Shown: positions 12,801-23,700, counted from the first letter of the stretch. The stretch is 64,000 bases of DNA from Nautilus pompilius (GCA_018389105.1 JACATO010002730.1:124001-188000), one strand, 5' to 3'. Numbers and translations are program-made. Notes: generated by a model not told the origin, from the sequence alone.

Positions 12801-12864
12801 GGCTGGATCTTTCCTTTGATCGCGAAGAACCTTCACGTGTCCTCTTCTCTTTGTTACCCATCAT
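723..12864 (-). CDS. CACTIN: Cactin, N-terminal 431 codons in 12 exons (gene continues off the left edge)
   Basis: Cactin is a conserved nuclear protein of the spliceosome (C complex). In Drosophila it was found as a partner of the IkB protein Cactus and affects NF-kB signalling. Exons on the minus strand: 12864-12773, 11790-11551, 10361-10292, 10190-10137, 9355-9209, 8805-8734, 8093-8031, 6961-6907, 5931-5843, 5266-5113, 1345-1199, 832-723. Each has AG/GT borders and the phases join into one frame of 1293 nt. Recognisable blocks are ETPEEKRARRLAKK, GYTNADNPFGD, KPIDLLAKYISAEDD, EMHEPYTYLYGLTV, LELEQGKNADYWRD, GERREGIN and RLRERHQEVLRQKL. Residues 1-110 are Ser/Lys/Arg-rich, about 111-250 charged and probably coiled coil, about 245-431 the Cactin middle domain. 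Vertebrate Cactin is roughly 750 residues, so over 40% and the conserved C-terminal domain are missing only because the window ends. I saw no break in the coding exons. Confidence 0.95.
1199..1345 (-). CDS. CACTIN: Cactin exon 11
   Basis: Codes residues 346-394 plus one base, with AGERREGINQSV and VANIFKGKTTNQL, both close to the vertebrate Cactin motifs. The acceptor is TTATAG and the donor GTTG|GTAAAT. Confidence 0.94.
1640..2949 (+). mobile_element. mariner element, 1.31 kb, with inverted ends and TA flanks
   Basis: The left end CGAGGTCTGTTGAAAAAGTA and the reverse complement of the right end, AGAGGTCTCGATAAAGTATC, match over about 28 bp with few differences. TA lies on each side (1638-1639 and 2950-2951), the expected duplication for Tc1/mariner insertion. 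Length and layout are typical of mariner. It lies in intron 10 of Cactin, antisense to the gene. Confidence 0.9.
1845..2880 (+). pseudogene. mariner transposase, frameshifted
   Basis: The reading frame starts at ATG 1845, in an N-terminal helix-turn-helix region, and ends at TAG 2880. Its length is that of a normal mariner transposase (about 345 codons) plus one base. A small duplication near 1977-1983 shifts the frame, so translation from 1845 stops early, while an open frame of 288 codons runs from 2014. The catalytic blocks are visible: TGDETW (Asp codon at 2320), HHDNAPAY (2584) and SPDMAPDFWLF (2686). The second and third Asp are separated by 33 residues instead of the usual 34, because APxDF has lost one residue. 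The frameshift, and possibly this deletion, should make the copy inactive. Confidence 0.9.
3530..3900 (-). repeat. SINE-like repeat family 1, copy A
   Basis: This region, read on the minus strand, aligns by eye with two other places in the window (26500-26800 and 36222-36492). Shared landmarks are GTCGGTTCCACGACTGG, AGCTGTTTATAAGTGAG, GAGAGCAGCGGGCTACCCAA and GAGTTTTCTCTC. A run of A at 3884-3900 marks one end. No protein is encoded. It lies in Cactin intron 10 beside a Tc1 relic. Confidence 0.75.
3905..4370 (+). pseudogene. Decayed Tc1-type transposase, C-terminal half
   Basis: Plus-strand translation gives TVKYGSGSIIVWDAM, close to the Tc1 block TVKHGGGSIMVWG, near 3940. Further on PVQESLDINSIK (near 4170) resembles WPAQSPDLNPIE, with the catalytic Glu replaced by Lys. 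It ends with KELKEALTQILRNPDQTVIQ, like the Tc1 C-terminal helix. Several frameshifts and stops separate these. The open frame at 4268-4483 is only the tail of this relic. Confidence 0.6.
5113..5266 (-). CDS. CACTIN: Cactin exon 10
   Basis: Codes residues 295-345 plus one base: GLTVSDLEDLLEDI, LELEQGKNADYWRD and TEDEVSKLRKL, all Cactin middle-domain motifs. The acceptor is CTGTAG and the donor AGAG|GTTTGC. A 3.8-kb intron rich in transposons follows. Confidence 0.95.
5843..5931 (-). CDS. CACTIN: Cactin exon 9
   Basis: Codes residues 265-294 with KPIDLLAKYISAEDD and EMHEPYTYLY, both strongly conserved in Cactin. The acceptor is AACAG|C and the donor TTGTAC|GTAAGT. It is completed by GLTV from exon 10. 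Confidence 0.95.
6907..6961 (-). CDS. CACTIN: Cactin exon 8 (55 nt)
   Basis: Residues 247-264 plus one base. It reads FHLHQAKLRSKIRIQDGR, matching the conserved QAKLRSKIRI motif at the start of the Cactin middle domain. The acceptor is TTTTAG and the donor AGAG|GTAAGT. Confidence 0.93.
8031..8093 (-). CDS. CACTIN: Cactin exon 7 (63 nt)
   Basis: Twenty-one codons, residues 226-246, including REKEAEYFREWEKQED, which matches the Glu-rich segment before the Cactin middle domain. The acceptor is TTGTAG and the donor TCT|GTAATT; both borders are phase 0. Confidence 0.92.
8734..8805 (-). CDS. CACTIN: Cactin exon 6 (charged helix)
   Basis: Twenty-four codons, residues 202-225, almost entirely Glu, Lys, Arg and Leu (KELEKVKKRRLEREKE). 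This is a likely continuous charged helix or coiled coil. The acceptor is ACCAG and the donor AGG|GTAAGT; both borders are phase 0. Confidence 0.92.
9209..9355 (-). CDS. CACTIN: Cactin exon 5 (GYTNADNPFGD block)
   Basis: Codes residues 153-201. It starts with GYTNADNPFGD, the most diagnostic Cactin signature in the window, followed by a Lys/Glu/Gln-rich helix. The acceptor is TTTTAG and the donor CGG|GTAATA. Both borders are phase 0. Confidence 0.95.
10137..10190 (-). CDS. CACTIN: Cactin exon 4 (54-nt micro-exon)
   Basis: Eighteen codons, residues 135-152, basic and ending MGWDQDYL, just before the conserved YTNADNPFGD block. The acceptor is TTGTAG and the donor TTA|GTAAGT. Both borders are phase 0, so skipping it would not shift the frame. 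Confidence 0.92.
10292..10361 (-). CDS. CACTIN: Cactin exon 3
   Basis: Codes residues 111-134 including ETPEEKRARRLAKK, a highly conserved Cactin block. The acceptor is TTTAAG and the donor AAG|GTAAGC. It ends in phase 0. Confidence 0.93.
11551..11790 (-). CDS. CACTIN: Cactin exon 2 (Ser-rich, low complexity)
   Basis: Codes residues 31-110, dominated by Ser with Lys and Glu (SSESESGSSS near its start) and ending in EVKEQK. The acceptor is TGCAG|A and the donor AAAAAG|GTAATA. The Ser-rich composition fits the disordered N-terminus of Cactin. It enters and leaves in phase 2. Confidence 0.88.
12463..12484. repeat. (TC)n microsatellite in Cactin intron 1
   Basis: A short pure CT run ending before CCACCAGG. 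Confidence 0.85.
12714..12737. repeat. (AC)n microsatellite in Cactin intron 1
   Basis: About twelve AC dinucleotides, 36 bp from the exon 1 donor site. Confidence 0.9.
12773..12864 (-). CDS. CACTIN: Cactin exon 1 (start codon)
   Basis: Encodes residues 1-30 plus two bases of codon 31. It opens with two consecutive ATG codons (12864 and 12861) followed by a Lys/Arg/Ser-rich stretch. The donor reads GAGAG|GTTTGT. The exon is too short to appear as a long ORF and was placed by phase with exon 2, where AG+A makes Arg. Either Met could be the start; the upstream one is used here. Confidence 0.85.
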
Positions 12865-12915
12865 AAACAGCAAACCGGTTCGTTTGTTTTACTTCTAGCG
12901 TAAAAAAAGAAAAGT

Positions 12916-12923
12916 ACTTCCGG
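12916..12923 (-). promoter_or_regulatory. ETS-type site in the probable Cactin promoter
   Basis: The minus strand reads CCGGAAGT about 52 bp upstream of the Cactin ATG, inside a locally CG-richer stretch without an obvious TATA box. CCGGAAGT is the core bound by ETS/GABP factors and is common close to start sites of housekeeping genes. Its use here is inferred from position only. Confidence 0.4.
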
Positions 12924-13626
12924 GAAAGGGGAGTAATTCTTCATTTAGGCATTTGAGTTACCAAAGTTTCCTCCCTTTAAAATTCTTCCTCTCTGTTTCA
13001 TTCTCCGCCAGCAAAACAAAAACAAAGATTAAACATTTTTTAAAAAAATATGTTGATGTTGTTGTATAATTTCATTCCGGGTAAAAGTTGAATCCTTTTG
13101 TCGCAGGGTGTATAAGACTGACGGATCAGGAAAGTATTCACCTGACTACGAATAACTGTGTCAATCGTCTATGACCTGAGTACTTAATAAGAAATCTCAT
13201 TCTAACCTCAATCAATCACCCTGACCAAATGTGATAGCCAAACTTAAAAAAAAAATGTAACTTTTTATTTTAAAACGAAATCAGAGTTGATAACTGTTTT
13301 GTTTGAGGTTTGTTACATAAAAAAATAGTTTTCTTTCTCTTTTAAATACTAATTAGGATACACCACATAATACCGATAATAAGAGAGGAATTATCTCCCT
13401 TTCACTATAAATTCTGTAATTCAGCATTTAATTTATTAGTTAATATAAACTGAAAAAAAAATTTACAATAACAAAATTTAGATTAAATTGAACTATAAAA
13501 TTTTTTTTAAGCAGCCCCGTTCAATTCTGTTTTGGTATTATTAAAATTTGGTGGATTTGTATTTAACCTTAAAATTACAGTTGAGTGTTTATGACCTAGC
13601 TTCAGATGTAATCTTCTTGTTCACAG

Positions 13627-13691
13627 AAACCATGGAAACGCATCACGAATTGTTTCCTTCCAAGTTATTTAATTACAAAAAATTATATACG
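13627..13691 (+). other. Exon-like stretch divergent from Cactin (candidate)
   Basis: A pyrimidine-rich acceptor TCTTCTTGTTCACAG is followed by AAACCATGG, a good initiation context. Twenty open codons (METHHELFPSKLFNYKKLYT) then end at a strong donor ACG|GTGAGT. I do not recognise the peptide. It would start a gene transcribed away from Cactin, sharing the roughly 0.7-kb region between them. Single splice-like motifs are common by chance. Confidence 0.25.
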
Positions 13692-14476
13692 GTGAGTTGC
13701 ATTTTCCCTCTTATTTCTTTAGGCATTAGCATAAAAAGGCATGTAAATATTTTATTATTTGCAATATGGGATGAAAATGAGTGCCACTCTAAGAAAAAAC
13801 AAGTCTATTTTCATCTTCTGCAATTTTAACAGAATAATGGTGAAGTGCAGCCATTGTTTTAAATTAGTACTGTCTTCTTTTATCTTCTGTTTTTTTTTAC
13901 TCTATAAAGCGATGCCGTCTTGAATATTTTTTAATAATTCAACTTAAAGGGAGATAACAACAGGTGTCTTAAAAATTTACTGATTTTGATTTTAAAAGAA
14001 CAGAAAAAAAACAAAACTAAAGCAACATCCCACAATATTAAAGTAATAATATTTTTTTAAAAGGAAAAAGAATGTAATTAATTACTTTCCTTGCTATTTC
14101 TATAATTCCTCCTTTCCCCCTGCTTTTCGGTCTGTGCAAAAGACAAAAAAAACAAAAACAACCTATATACTAACAAACCGCCAGCTGTCAAACGCAAACA
14201 AACAAAAAATATCAACAAAATAAAAGAATCACCAACTATAAAAGACAGCGTCAGTAAACAAATAACTACTTTCGGTAATTCTAGGTTAAATTAACTGCCA
14301 AATTGTTGTTCTTGCTTTCGGCTTCTTTCTCTAATGATTATTTATTTGTTTGTGAAGAAAAAAAATTTTAAAAAAAAGCACATTTTTCACAAATAAAGGA
14401 CATAGAACAGTTGAAGGCTGCTCTCAAACAAGAAAAAGGGAGATTTCTTGTTCTTGTTCCGGAAAATACCCTATAG

Positions 14477-14581
14477 ACTTGCTGGAGAGTAGTTGCCTAT
14501 GCAAATGAATGCTGTTCGACAATGAACCGCGGCTCATGTAGCACTTTAGAAATACCGGATAGAAGCTTTCCCCAAAGAAAG
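14477..14581 (+). other. Second exon-like stretch, same frame (candidate)
   Basis: Between CCCTATAG and the consensus donor AAAG|GTAAGT lie 35 open codons in phase 0, the phase left by the candidate exon at 13627-13691. The peptide is Cys- and Ser-rich (begins TCWRVVAYANECC) and unrecognised. The acceptor lacks a good pyrimidine tract. Confidence 0.2.
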
Positions 14582-14939
14582 GTAAGTTTGCATGCATCCA
14601 CTGAGTGTTGCTTGTGTACCATCACAAGGCTACAAGAAGCACTAGCGAGTAGAACCGACAAACTCTGCTCAGCTGCGCAGAAAATGAGAATGCGTTAATG
14701 ATTGCAGGAATATGTGATGTATCAGTGCATCCAATCATCCTCATCACTAAATTGAGGTAGGACAGCATAAGAAGACCGTGCAATTAAACAACCCTGTTTG
14801 AATGGCATTCTTACGAACGTCAACAGTTTTCTCATACAAGTAACGATCTAATTTGTCATTTGTTGATAGCAGATTTCAAGTTGGTCACCAAATCTGTCAA
14901 TTTTTCGCTTAGGCCTCCCGATAGCCTGGACGTTTTGGT

Positions 14940-15120
14940 ACCAGCTGATGTGAACACTAATTATTGCAGTCAGTCAGTGGTTCTGGACCGGAAAGTGACA
15001 ATCCAACGGCACGCCCCTCCGTATGCTCGCTCACTCGATGTTCCAGCGGGACGGTGCTGTTCTCACACAGCAAGACAGAACGCAGTCGATGCGCTTGACT
15101 GACCACAGAGATCTGATGTG
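14940..15120 (+). pseudogene. Scrap of Tc1/mariner transposase around the second catalytic Asp
   Basis: Near 15040 two overlapping frames read MFQRDGAVL and, one base shifted, HTARQN. Together they resemble the FQQDNARPHTARQ block of Tc1-like transposases. Surrounding sequence is GC-richer than its neighbourhood but too decayed to place other motifs. Confidence 0.35.
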
Positions 15121-16584
15121 AACGCTAGTGCAAGTTTCGGATTATTAGTGGTCGTCGAGCTCACCAGAGTAGTATTTGTACCACAACCCCGTCAGCAGCG
15201 TCAAAACATCGTTACAGCCAGGATACGATCCATATGTCCATCAACCCAGGCTTTTCATTGTATGTGCATAGCGTAGGGTAGCAGCTCTTTCAGATATTGA
15301 CTCGCTGACTCATTCAATTTAAATACTTGGGCAATAATCTGCGTTGCCGTGGACGTACATCTCTGTTCATTCTACAAAGTGACGCTAGTGGCTCTTATAA
15401 CGAAAAGTGTTGCATTTTTTAGTATACTGGCAACATAGCTAACACCAAAGAGCGGCTAGTGATTCGTATCACTGAGAACTTAAACGCTCAAATTTGTTTA
15501 TTATTAAAAAAAAGAAAAAAAAGTACAGCCTAAAACTTTTCTTTGCTTGTAGTTTGGGCAACAAACCTATTCTGAAAACTGGTGGTTATGACAACTATCG
15601 TTCAATAGCGAGCTGCTGCTCACAAATGTTGCAACACTTTGTCGCGAGCAGCCCCCGGAGGGAAATTCTAATCTGGACAGTTTCTGTTTTTTTGTTGTTG
15701 TTGATTAATTCCAAATACTTTGGTCTGTAGCATCATATATATATTTTTTGTCCTTTGGGTTTCGTTCCTAATGAATAAGTATTTTTTGTTGTTGATCTAT
15801 TTTACTTTATATTACAAATATTAAGGAACGTGAATTTATATCAGTTCCATTTCTAGTTTTAATTGCAGAGAAATGGTATTTTCAGGCAATGAGTGAGAGC
15901 CGAGAAAGGTTTGAATACAAATAGATGGTCATTAAGCGAGATAACAGGAGGGCATCGTTATAAATAAATTAGCTAAGCTAAGAGCCTGGCTGGCTCATGA
16001 AAAACGAGGACAAGCTAAATACTGGTCAGATGCGTTCATTTAGCTGTCGCCCAACGTTGTTAGTCGCTCCATGTGACTGACTTCCACCCGTTCAACAAAC
16101 TGCTCTTGGTAGTAGACATCCAAACAGAAAGCTGGTAATTTTGACGTTCATTCTTCTGGTAACCGTTCTTTATAGCAGTTGTGAGAAATATAATTCTTTG
16201 GAAACCTTGAAAGCAATCTAGCGAACAACTGATTTTGAAAGAAACGCCGCTTGTTCAATTTTTGGTTATAAAAAAAAAAAAAATTTTTTTTAAAAGAATC
16301 TTCGCAAATTCTTTGTTTGAAAAACAAGAACTGGAGCAGTAAACCAACCAACTTCGGTAAATCGTAGTGAAATAACGAATGTGAAAACATGCAGTGATGT
16401 CGGCATCTTCGTGTAATTTCTGAAACACAAATGCTAAACAATATGAACCTGAGATAACGTCCAATGACCGTGCGGGTTACAATATCTGAAATGAAGCTCG
16501 TACCGCTATTCATTACGGTGCTAACCATTGTATGTGGTAGTATACTGTGCTTCATCGTAATATACATCTGTGTTTTGTGCATTA

Positions 16585-16917
16585 TTATGGATTTGCTGTA
16601 GCATTTTTCATAAGCGGGTCAACATTTAAAAACCTGAATGCGACGAGTGCCTTGTTCCATCTAGGCGGGCAGAAAACCCAGACGGTGTCTGCGCTCTTCC
16701 GGGCGTCGTCGGGCTGTTCAAATGTTGTTGCACTAAATTTGCAGGCATCGTTTTCAAGGTCTAAGTCGATAAAGCGCGGTAGGAAACAGTCAAGCTTGCT
16801 GTCGCTTTCTAGACGAGACGCGGTGTGCAAAGCCCAGTCGCTCCGCCCACACTCCAACAACATCTGTCGTGTCGGAACCGGCGTCACGGGTTTCATTTTG
16901 ATTTTGCGAGCTGACAT
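16585..16917 (-). other. Coding-like ORF in a GC-rich patch, unrecognised
   Basis: An open frame of 110 codons starts at ATG 16917. It has balanced composition and CpG-rich codons, unlike the surrounding AT-rich DNA. It reads MSARKIKMKPVTPVPTRQML at its start and contains DCFLPRFIDLDLEND. That motif only loosely recalls the D-R-F/Y-I-P box of Cdc20/Cdh1-type proteins, so I make no family call. A donor-like CAG|GTTTTT lies near 16635. The opposite strand is also open for 126 codons (16547-16927), so chance openness in GC-rich DNA is possible. Confidence 0.3.
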
Positions 16918-16929
16918 CGCTAGCTGAAT

Positions 16930-19900
16930 GTAGAGATTAAGTTAGTGGTTTTCTTGCCGTCAGACGGCGCTACAAGGATCTTCGCTCTAATCGGCTGGTG
17001 AGTCAACGGCTTCCGCTATCTAGCCATACGACTGTAGAGTAAACAGAGAGAAGTCAATTAAACAGTATGTGTTTTGTCGCACAAAAGAGTGAAACTAATC
17101 GAGAGTTAACTGTTAATGTTTGTGTCGTTTAAATTTTTTTTTTTACTTTAGCCGTCAGGAATTAGAAGCCACCTGTTAGGTTTGAACAATTCCTTGTTAG
17201 CATCACCAACGCACATTATCCGACGAAAGGTCTATTTTTTAAATACGTTTTACCCTCTCTCTCTCTCTCTCTCACATCACACATAAAACATACACAACAT
17301 GTATTTTTTAATGTCTTAGAAAGAACAAATCCACGACATTGGGTGGTTTTCATTATTTTATCAAAAAGACAGAAGTTTTCCAAACTATAACACGTAGATT
17401 TTTTCAGATTTGAACGAGAAGAAATGTAAATTTCTGCAAAAAGCTCGAAAAATTATTGAATTGACTTGTACTTATACACAGCAGCAGAAGCAGCTACATT
17501 TTAAATAATAAAGTTATTGGAACTGAAGCTTGCGTAGTTATATGATTAGTATTAGTATTAACGATTCAGTTATAAAACTATGAAAAACAATTAATTAATT
17601 ATTATAATGCTAGTAATTTAGACACAGTCATCTGGTATTCTGATCTTTTTAAAGGTAAACGTAAAAGTATACTGAGAAAATACCAATAAATAAATAAAAA
17701 AACCAGTACATCATCTATCACAATCATGGAGTACCTAAATATTATACACTCTATATACGACTATGATGCTTATATAGAAAGCATAGCGTTGCCAGAAAAT
17801 GTTTTAGAAGTACTGATAGTTTAAAATGAGCAAAATTTAGGGGACGTGGTAGTCATATGACTGTCCTACAGAGTTCGAGGACCTAAAAGCTCCATTTGGA
17901 AAATCTCCTTCATACAGTTTCTTTTCTTTCTTTTGTATCTCGTCTGTTCACGTGGATTGCTTCCTGTCACTCCGTTTTCTCTCCTAAAAATTCAGATCTC
18001 TAGTAGCGACTTCCCTGCCGCTGCACGTAGAGCAGGTTTGGAAACACTTCCGAGAAGACAACTGCGGCACTATGCTTCTTTTTACCACGGTTATTTCCCC
18101 TGTAAACGTCGGTTTACGCCCAAAACAAACAAAAACAGAACTGAATAGAGTTAAATGATTATTTTAAAATGCTTTCGTAGATTAAATTTAGGATTGTGAT
18201 TCTAGGGAACTTTAACAGTCCTGCAATTTTTAATGCTCCATGGTACATAATATCTTCCAACCCACATGATCAAAATAATAACATCATCAACATGGTCAAT
18301 GTTTGCCAACGACAGGTCCCTGGCTTAGAGCCCTACCAGAAAAATGAATGCGGATGTACGACGAATGATCGTACTAGAAATCTTCAGTTTCGATGTGGGA
18401 GAAAAGTAAAATGACCGAATGAAAGCTTCACGGCCGGCTAGTGAAAGGAACAAGATGAAACATTGTCAGGAAGGTACGCCCAGTCGAGCCTGTTCCGACC
18501 GGGATTTCAAATACGGAACCCTCAATCTTATGTATTATATGAAGCTCTGTATTATAGGCAGCCACCAGATCGCTATGAAGTTGAATGTAATCCGTTCGAT
18601 AAGGGTTTTACTGGTATCGTATACTTTAAAGAGTGCACGATCTATTTACGTTTACTTTAATCGCTGAGAACTGAGCTCTTTCAAAAGCTCAGTAAATTTT
18701 GTTTTCCAAATTAGTTTTCGAAAATATTCTGCTTGTTTGAAACATTTTTAACAGTTTAGTAGGTTAGGGTTTTATAACGCCGTTTTAATATAGATTTTAG
18801 TTCCTTTATCTACATATAAATAAAAAGCAGGTGAAAACATACGCCATCTATCTCTCTTTCAACATCATGGAAAATCGACCATGACAATATAAACAGTGTT
18901 AAGTAAATTAAAAAAACAAACAACAAAGACTCTACTCCTGTTGCCTCGGAGCCAGGTTGTCTTTCGATTTTACGTATTTATTGGCTGACACCAGAATTTT
19001 GATTAGTTTGCAATTGGTAGAAGTTTACACAGCTTCTTTTTCTCCAGAGTTGGTTAAATACCCAATAATTTCTCACGTTATCTATTTCTGTATTTGTTTT
19101 TTTTTGTTTCGTCTGCACCGCTCTAATTTTTGTTTTAATGTATTTGGTAAACAACTATTACAAGGTAAACAATAGTAGCAACTTCAAAACAACTCTTTTG
19201 GAAAACACGTTTTCATCCATCTCAACTTGATCGATGGCTTTTGCGGATACGCTGTCATTATTTATAGTAATCTAAATTTGAAACAGTGCGCCAGAGGAAA
19301 AGCAAACTCGGTCGTCTCTCGCTGAATGGTTTAGACAGCTAATGCCCACCTTGCCAATATCCCGACGTGTTTTGTCAACATTCTTTCGACAGAGTGAAAC
19401 CTTTGAAAAAACTCAACATGTCATGTCAGCGTACGTATCTGGAGGGGGAGAGAATTAGCTGCGGAGCATTTTCCAAGCAGCCCTTTATATAACAAATAGA
19501 TAACAACATTTTTGTTTTACTTTAAATCAGAAAAATGGACGAAACCACCAGCATTGGGGGAGACCAGGAACAAGTTGTTACTGACTGCATCTGTAATTCA
19601 CAATGAAATCTATAGATGAGTTATAATCGACGTTCAAAGAGCAAAGTATGTGAAGTCATTTATAGCTCATGTAGACGTTTAAATGGGAGTTATTGGCCCT
19701 GTATCAACTGGCCTAGCTCTTCCCTACATCTCTTAAGTAAACGTTATTATTGTAAGGAATGTCTATCATTGGTCTTTTTTGGAAGCATTTTGAGAGTAAT
19801 ACATTAAAATTAATTTTGTCTGTTAGTTCGAATAATACAATTTTAAACTCTTTTTTCTTAAAACTAAATAAGTTTTGTTTATCCACATGATGCAATGGAT

Positions 19901-20700
19901 ATTTTTAAATACTAAGCTTTTACGGTGCGAGATGGATAAAATTAATTAATTTTCTAGTTTAACTCCAAGTTAGTATTTTCCACAAAACATCAAATCAAAC
20001 AACGACAACAATTTTATTTTTTCATTTTCAATTTTATAAAAAAAAATTTTTTAAATCGTGAAGGAACTCATTCTTAACTAAATAAACGAAGGATAACTAA
20101 AGTCAACTGTCAGTTCTGATGAGAACGTCATTACAATTTAATCTAATCATCTTCGTTTCAGTAAACGTAAATCATTTTTATCCGATTACAATAATCAGTT
20201 ATAAAAGAATAACGACATTAGTTTTTCATGCCGAAGGATAAGTTACTGAAGGGGGAATTAAAGGCATTATTGGATTAAAGCATGAATTATCGATATTACT
20301 GTAATCTAGTTTAAAGAGTTTACAAGGATATTTCAGGTATCATTCTGCTTTAAGTTTTAAATACTTCTGAAATCGCGTGCTGTATTTCATGACAACGCCG
20401 ACGACGTGAGACGTAAATTTCTTGGAGCGGAATTTAACTAAGGATTTTCTGCGCCGCACTGATTGCTGATGTAAATCCCTGTTCAAACTTTGTGACGGGG
20501 ATTGTTCTTCCATTACAGCGCTTGCTATATATTTTTTCAGAGAGTAACGGCACGTGCAGTTAGTTTCTGGTGCTGCAAAAGTTAATCATCGAAATTATCT
20601 GCATTACATCATTTGCTTCATCATAATGTAAAAAAAGAGCGAAAAGTATCAAACAAACAACATTTTTACTTTAATGAGATTCACTGATTTTGAAAAAATT
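16930..20700. other. No gene recognised
   Basis: AT-rich DNA with only short ORFs and no familiar motif. A possible tRNA-like scrap (GTTCGAGGACC near 17873) and the CT run at 17256 are the only marks I noticed. A short ATG frame at 19533 (24 codons) follows an acceptor-like TTTAAATCAG but has no support. Confidence 0.4.
17256..17274. repeat. (CT)n microsatellite
   Basis: Nine to ten CT dinucleotides. Confidence 0.85.
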
Positions 20701-20739
20701 AACTGAAAGGAAAACATAAAAAAAAAACGAAACCTAAAG

Positions 20740-23700
20740 TTGATATAGTTAATCTAAAAAACCGCAATTAAACAAAAAAGTTGATTAAAGTCAAGGTTAC
20801 CAAACAAATCAGGAAACGGTAATATAGGTAATCTAAGAGAAATTAAACAATTATTTAAAAGTGATGACATGCAGTAGACACTAGATAAATAAAGAAAATA
20901 CAACAAAGGAAATGTAAAAAAAAATCCAAAGAAATAAGAAAATCGTGATAAATTTAATATAAAAGAAATCAAATTAATAACAAAAGGCAATATAGTTAAT
21001 ACAAACCAAACTAATAATCAAATGATAATAAACCTAATGTAAAAGAAAACAAATGAAAAGAAATGATAATAAAGAAAACCTAAAAAAATCATTAAATGAT
21101 AATAATAAATGTTATGTGAAAATCAAAAGTAATTAACAAGTAAAGATAAGAGAAGGAAAAGTAATCAAACATATAAGCAAATAATGATAAATGTAATATT
21201 AAAAAAAATTAATTACTGATCACACAGTGATAAAGCTAATAGAAAAATGATAAACTAATAAAAATCATGGTCAAGCTAATGCAAAGAAAACAAATATAAG
21301 GCGAGCATAAATGTAATTTAAAAACAAAAGAATAAACAAACTGATATAAGAGTAAAAGATACAAAACAAACAAACAAATGGTGCTAAAGGTTATATAAAA
21401 GGAAGAAAAAAGTAAATAAATATAATGCGGATAATATAAAGAAAACAAACAAATAAACAAGAATGTAAGTTTAATATAAAAATAAAATAAATGGGGATAA
21501 ACATAATAAAAACAAATAAAGAAATTATTTAAATGCAATATAAAAGAAGTTAAACAAATAACAAAAAAGATAAAACTAATGTAAAAATCTAAGATATAAT
21601 ATAATAACTACACAAAAAATGTTAATGTATACTAATAGAAACAATAATTATAAACAAATTGTGGTAAACATATTATAATTCAGTCATAAATATAAACAAA
21701 TGGTCATAAATTAATGTAATTTAAAAGAAATAAATAAGCAATTAAAAGAAACCAAAGAAATAAACACATGAAAATAAAATTAATGTAAGTCTGGCGAAAC
21801 AGGTATAGAAACTGAAAAAAAATTTAATGTAACTAAAAGCAAAAATATAAGCAAATGACAATCAAAGTAATGTAAAATTAACCGAACAAATAAACAAATG
21901 ATGAAAAAAATAATTAATGTAAAGAAATCATTCATGTAAAAAACGGTCATAAAGTCTATGCAAAAGAAACGAAACAAAAAACAAAGTGATATAATGATAA
22001 TAAACAAAAACAAATCAAATATGCGAATGGTGATAACTGTTTGTGAAAAGCAAATATTTAAACAAATGGAAATAAACGTAATATAAAAAACCGAACCAAT
22101 AAACAAATAAAGAGAAAGATTGCGTAAAATTAGTGAAGAAAATATACAAATGGTAAACAATTTAATATAAAAACCAAACAAATGAAAGTGATAAAGGTAA
22201 TAAAACGAAAAAAATAATTATGCAAATATTTTGTAACAAATAAAAGAGTAAACAAAAAGTGTTTAAGATAATATAAAGGAAAGGAAATAAATAAACAAAC
22301 GGTGACTAATGTATTGTAAAAAAGCAATTGTAAATGAAACTGGAAATAAAGAAAAGGTGATAACGGTAATAAATAAGAAAGAGATTATGCAAACGATAAA
22401 ACTGCATAGTAAAAGAAACCAAACAAACAAGTAAATAGTGATATGGCAATGAAAAAATGAGTAAAATACGCAGTGATAAAGATAATGCAATTGAAACCAA
22501 GAAATAACTAAACTGTGATAAATGTAATGTAAAAATTCAAACAAATAAAAGAAACATGATAATTGTATTGTGAAAAGAAATAAACAAATGAACTTATTGT
22601 GTTAACGCTGTAGATTTGAAACCATAGAATAAACAAATGGTGGTAAAGGTAATGGAATTGAAACCAAAAAGTGATACTTGTAATGCAAAAGAAACCAAAC
22701 AACTACGCAAATGGTATAAAGGTAAGAAACTGAATTCCAGAAAATAACCAAGTAGTAATAAAGGTTATGCATTTTAAACCAAACAAATTACCAAGTGGTG
22801 ATAAATGTATTGTAAAAGAAAGCAAACTAATAAACAAATTGTAATGAATGTAATGTGCAAAAAAATTTAAGTAAACGATTATAAATGAAAGTATTGTAAA
22901 AGAACCAAAACAAGGTTTCAAAAGGCGACGAATATAATTTTGAAAAAGCCAGTATGTAAGCAGATGAAAATAAAAGTAATGTAAAAAAGCCCAAACTAGT
23001 AAACTAAAGAGGATAAAAGAAATGTAAAAGTAACTAAACAAATACAATGTAAATAAATAAAATATATAATCAAATTGTAATGGAGATGTAACATAAATTA
23101 TTTAAACAAAAAATAGTAATAAGTATAACGTAACGAAACCAAATAATTGGGCCGTTCACATAAACTTTTGTTCATTTCTATTGTTTCGATTAGAATGCCT
23201 TTATCAAAATTTTAAAATTTATTTCGCTTCCTTTACATTATATTTATCAGTGTTTGGTAAAAAAAACAAGTTAAATTAAGAAACGGATTAAAATTTAAAT
23301 TTAAAAGCCTCCAAAATTAAAAAGACAGTGATAATAGAAATGAAAAAGAAATTAAACAAATTGTGATAATGCTTAAAACATTAAAATAAACAAATAGCTA
23401 TAAATAAAATTAAGCAAACAACCAAACTTTTAATGTGTAATGTAAAAGAAAATAAATAAGCAAACAATATATGTAATTAAAATGGAGATAAAGATAATGT
23501 AGAAGAAACCAGGTGAATAAAAAAATTATAAAGGTAACAAAAATGCAAAAAAATAAAACAATAGCTCATAATTGTAATATAAAATAAACTATACAAGTAA
23601 CCAAATAATTAAATGAAACATACAAGAGATCAAAAGTATTAACTAATGGTAATAAACGTAATGTAAATTAAAACAATGAAATTATAAAATGATTTAGTTA

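Noticed and set aside
17840-17900. Possible tRNA gene
   Set aside because: GTTCGAGGACC resembles a B box, but no cloverleaf with acceptor stem pairing can be drawn.
19533-19607. Short ATG frame after an acceptor-like site
   Set aside because: Only 24 codons, no donor site and no recognisable peptide.
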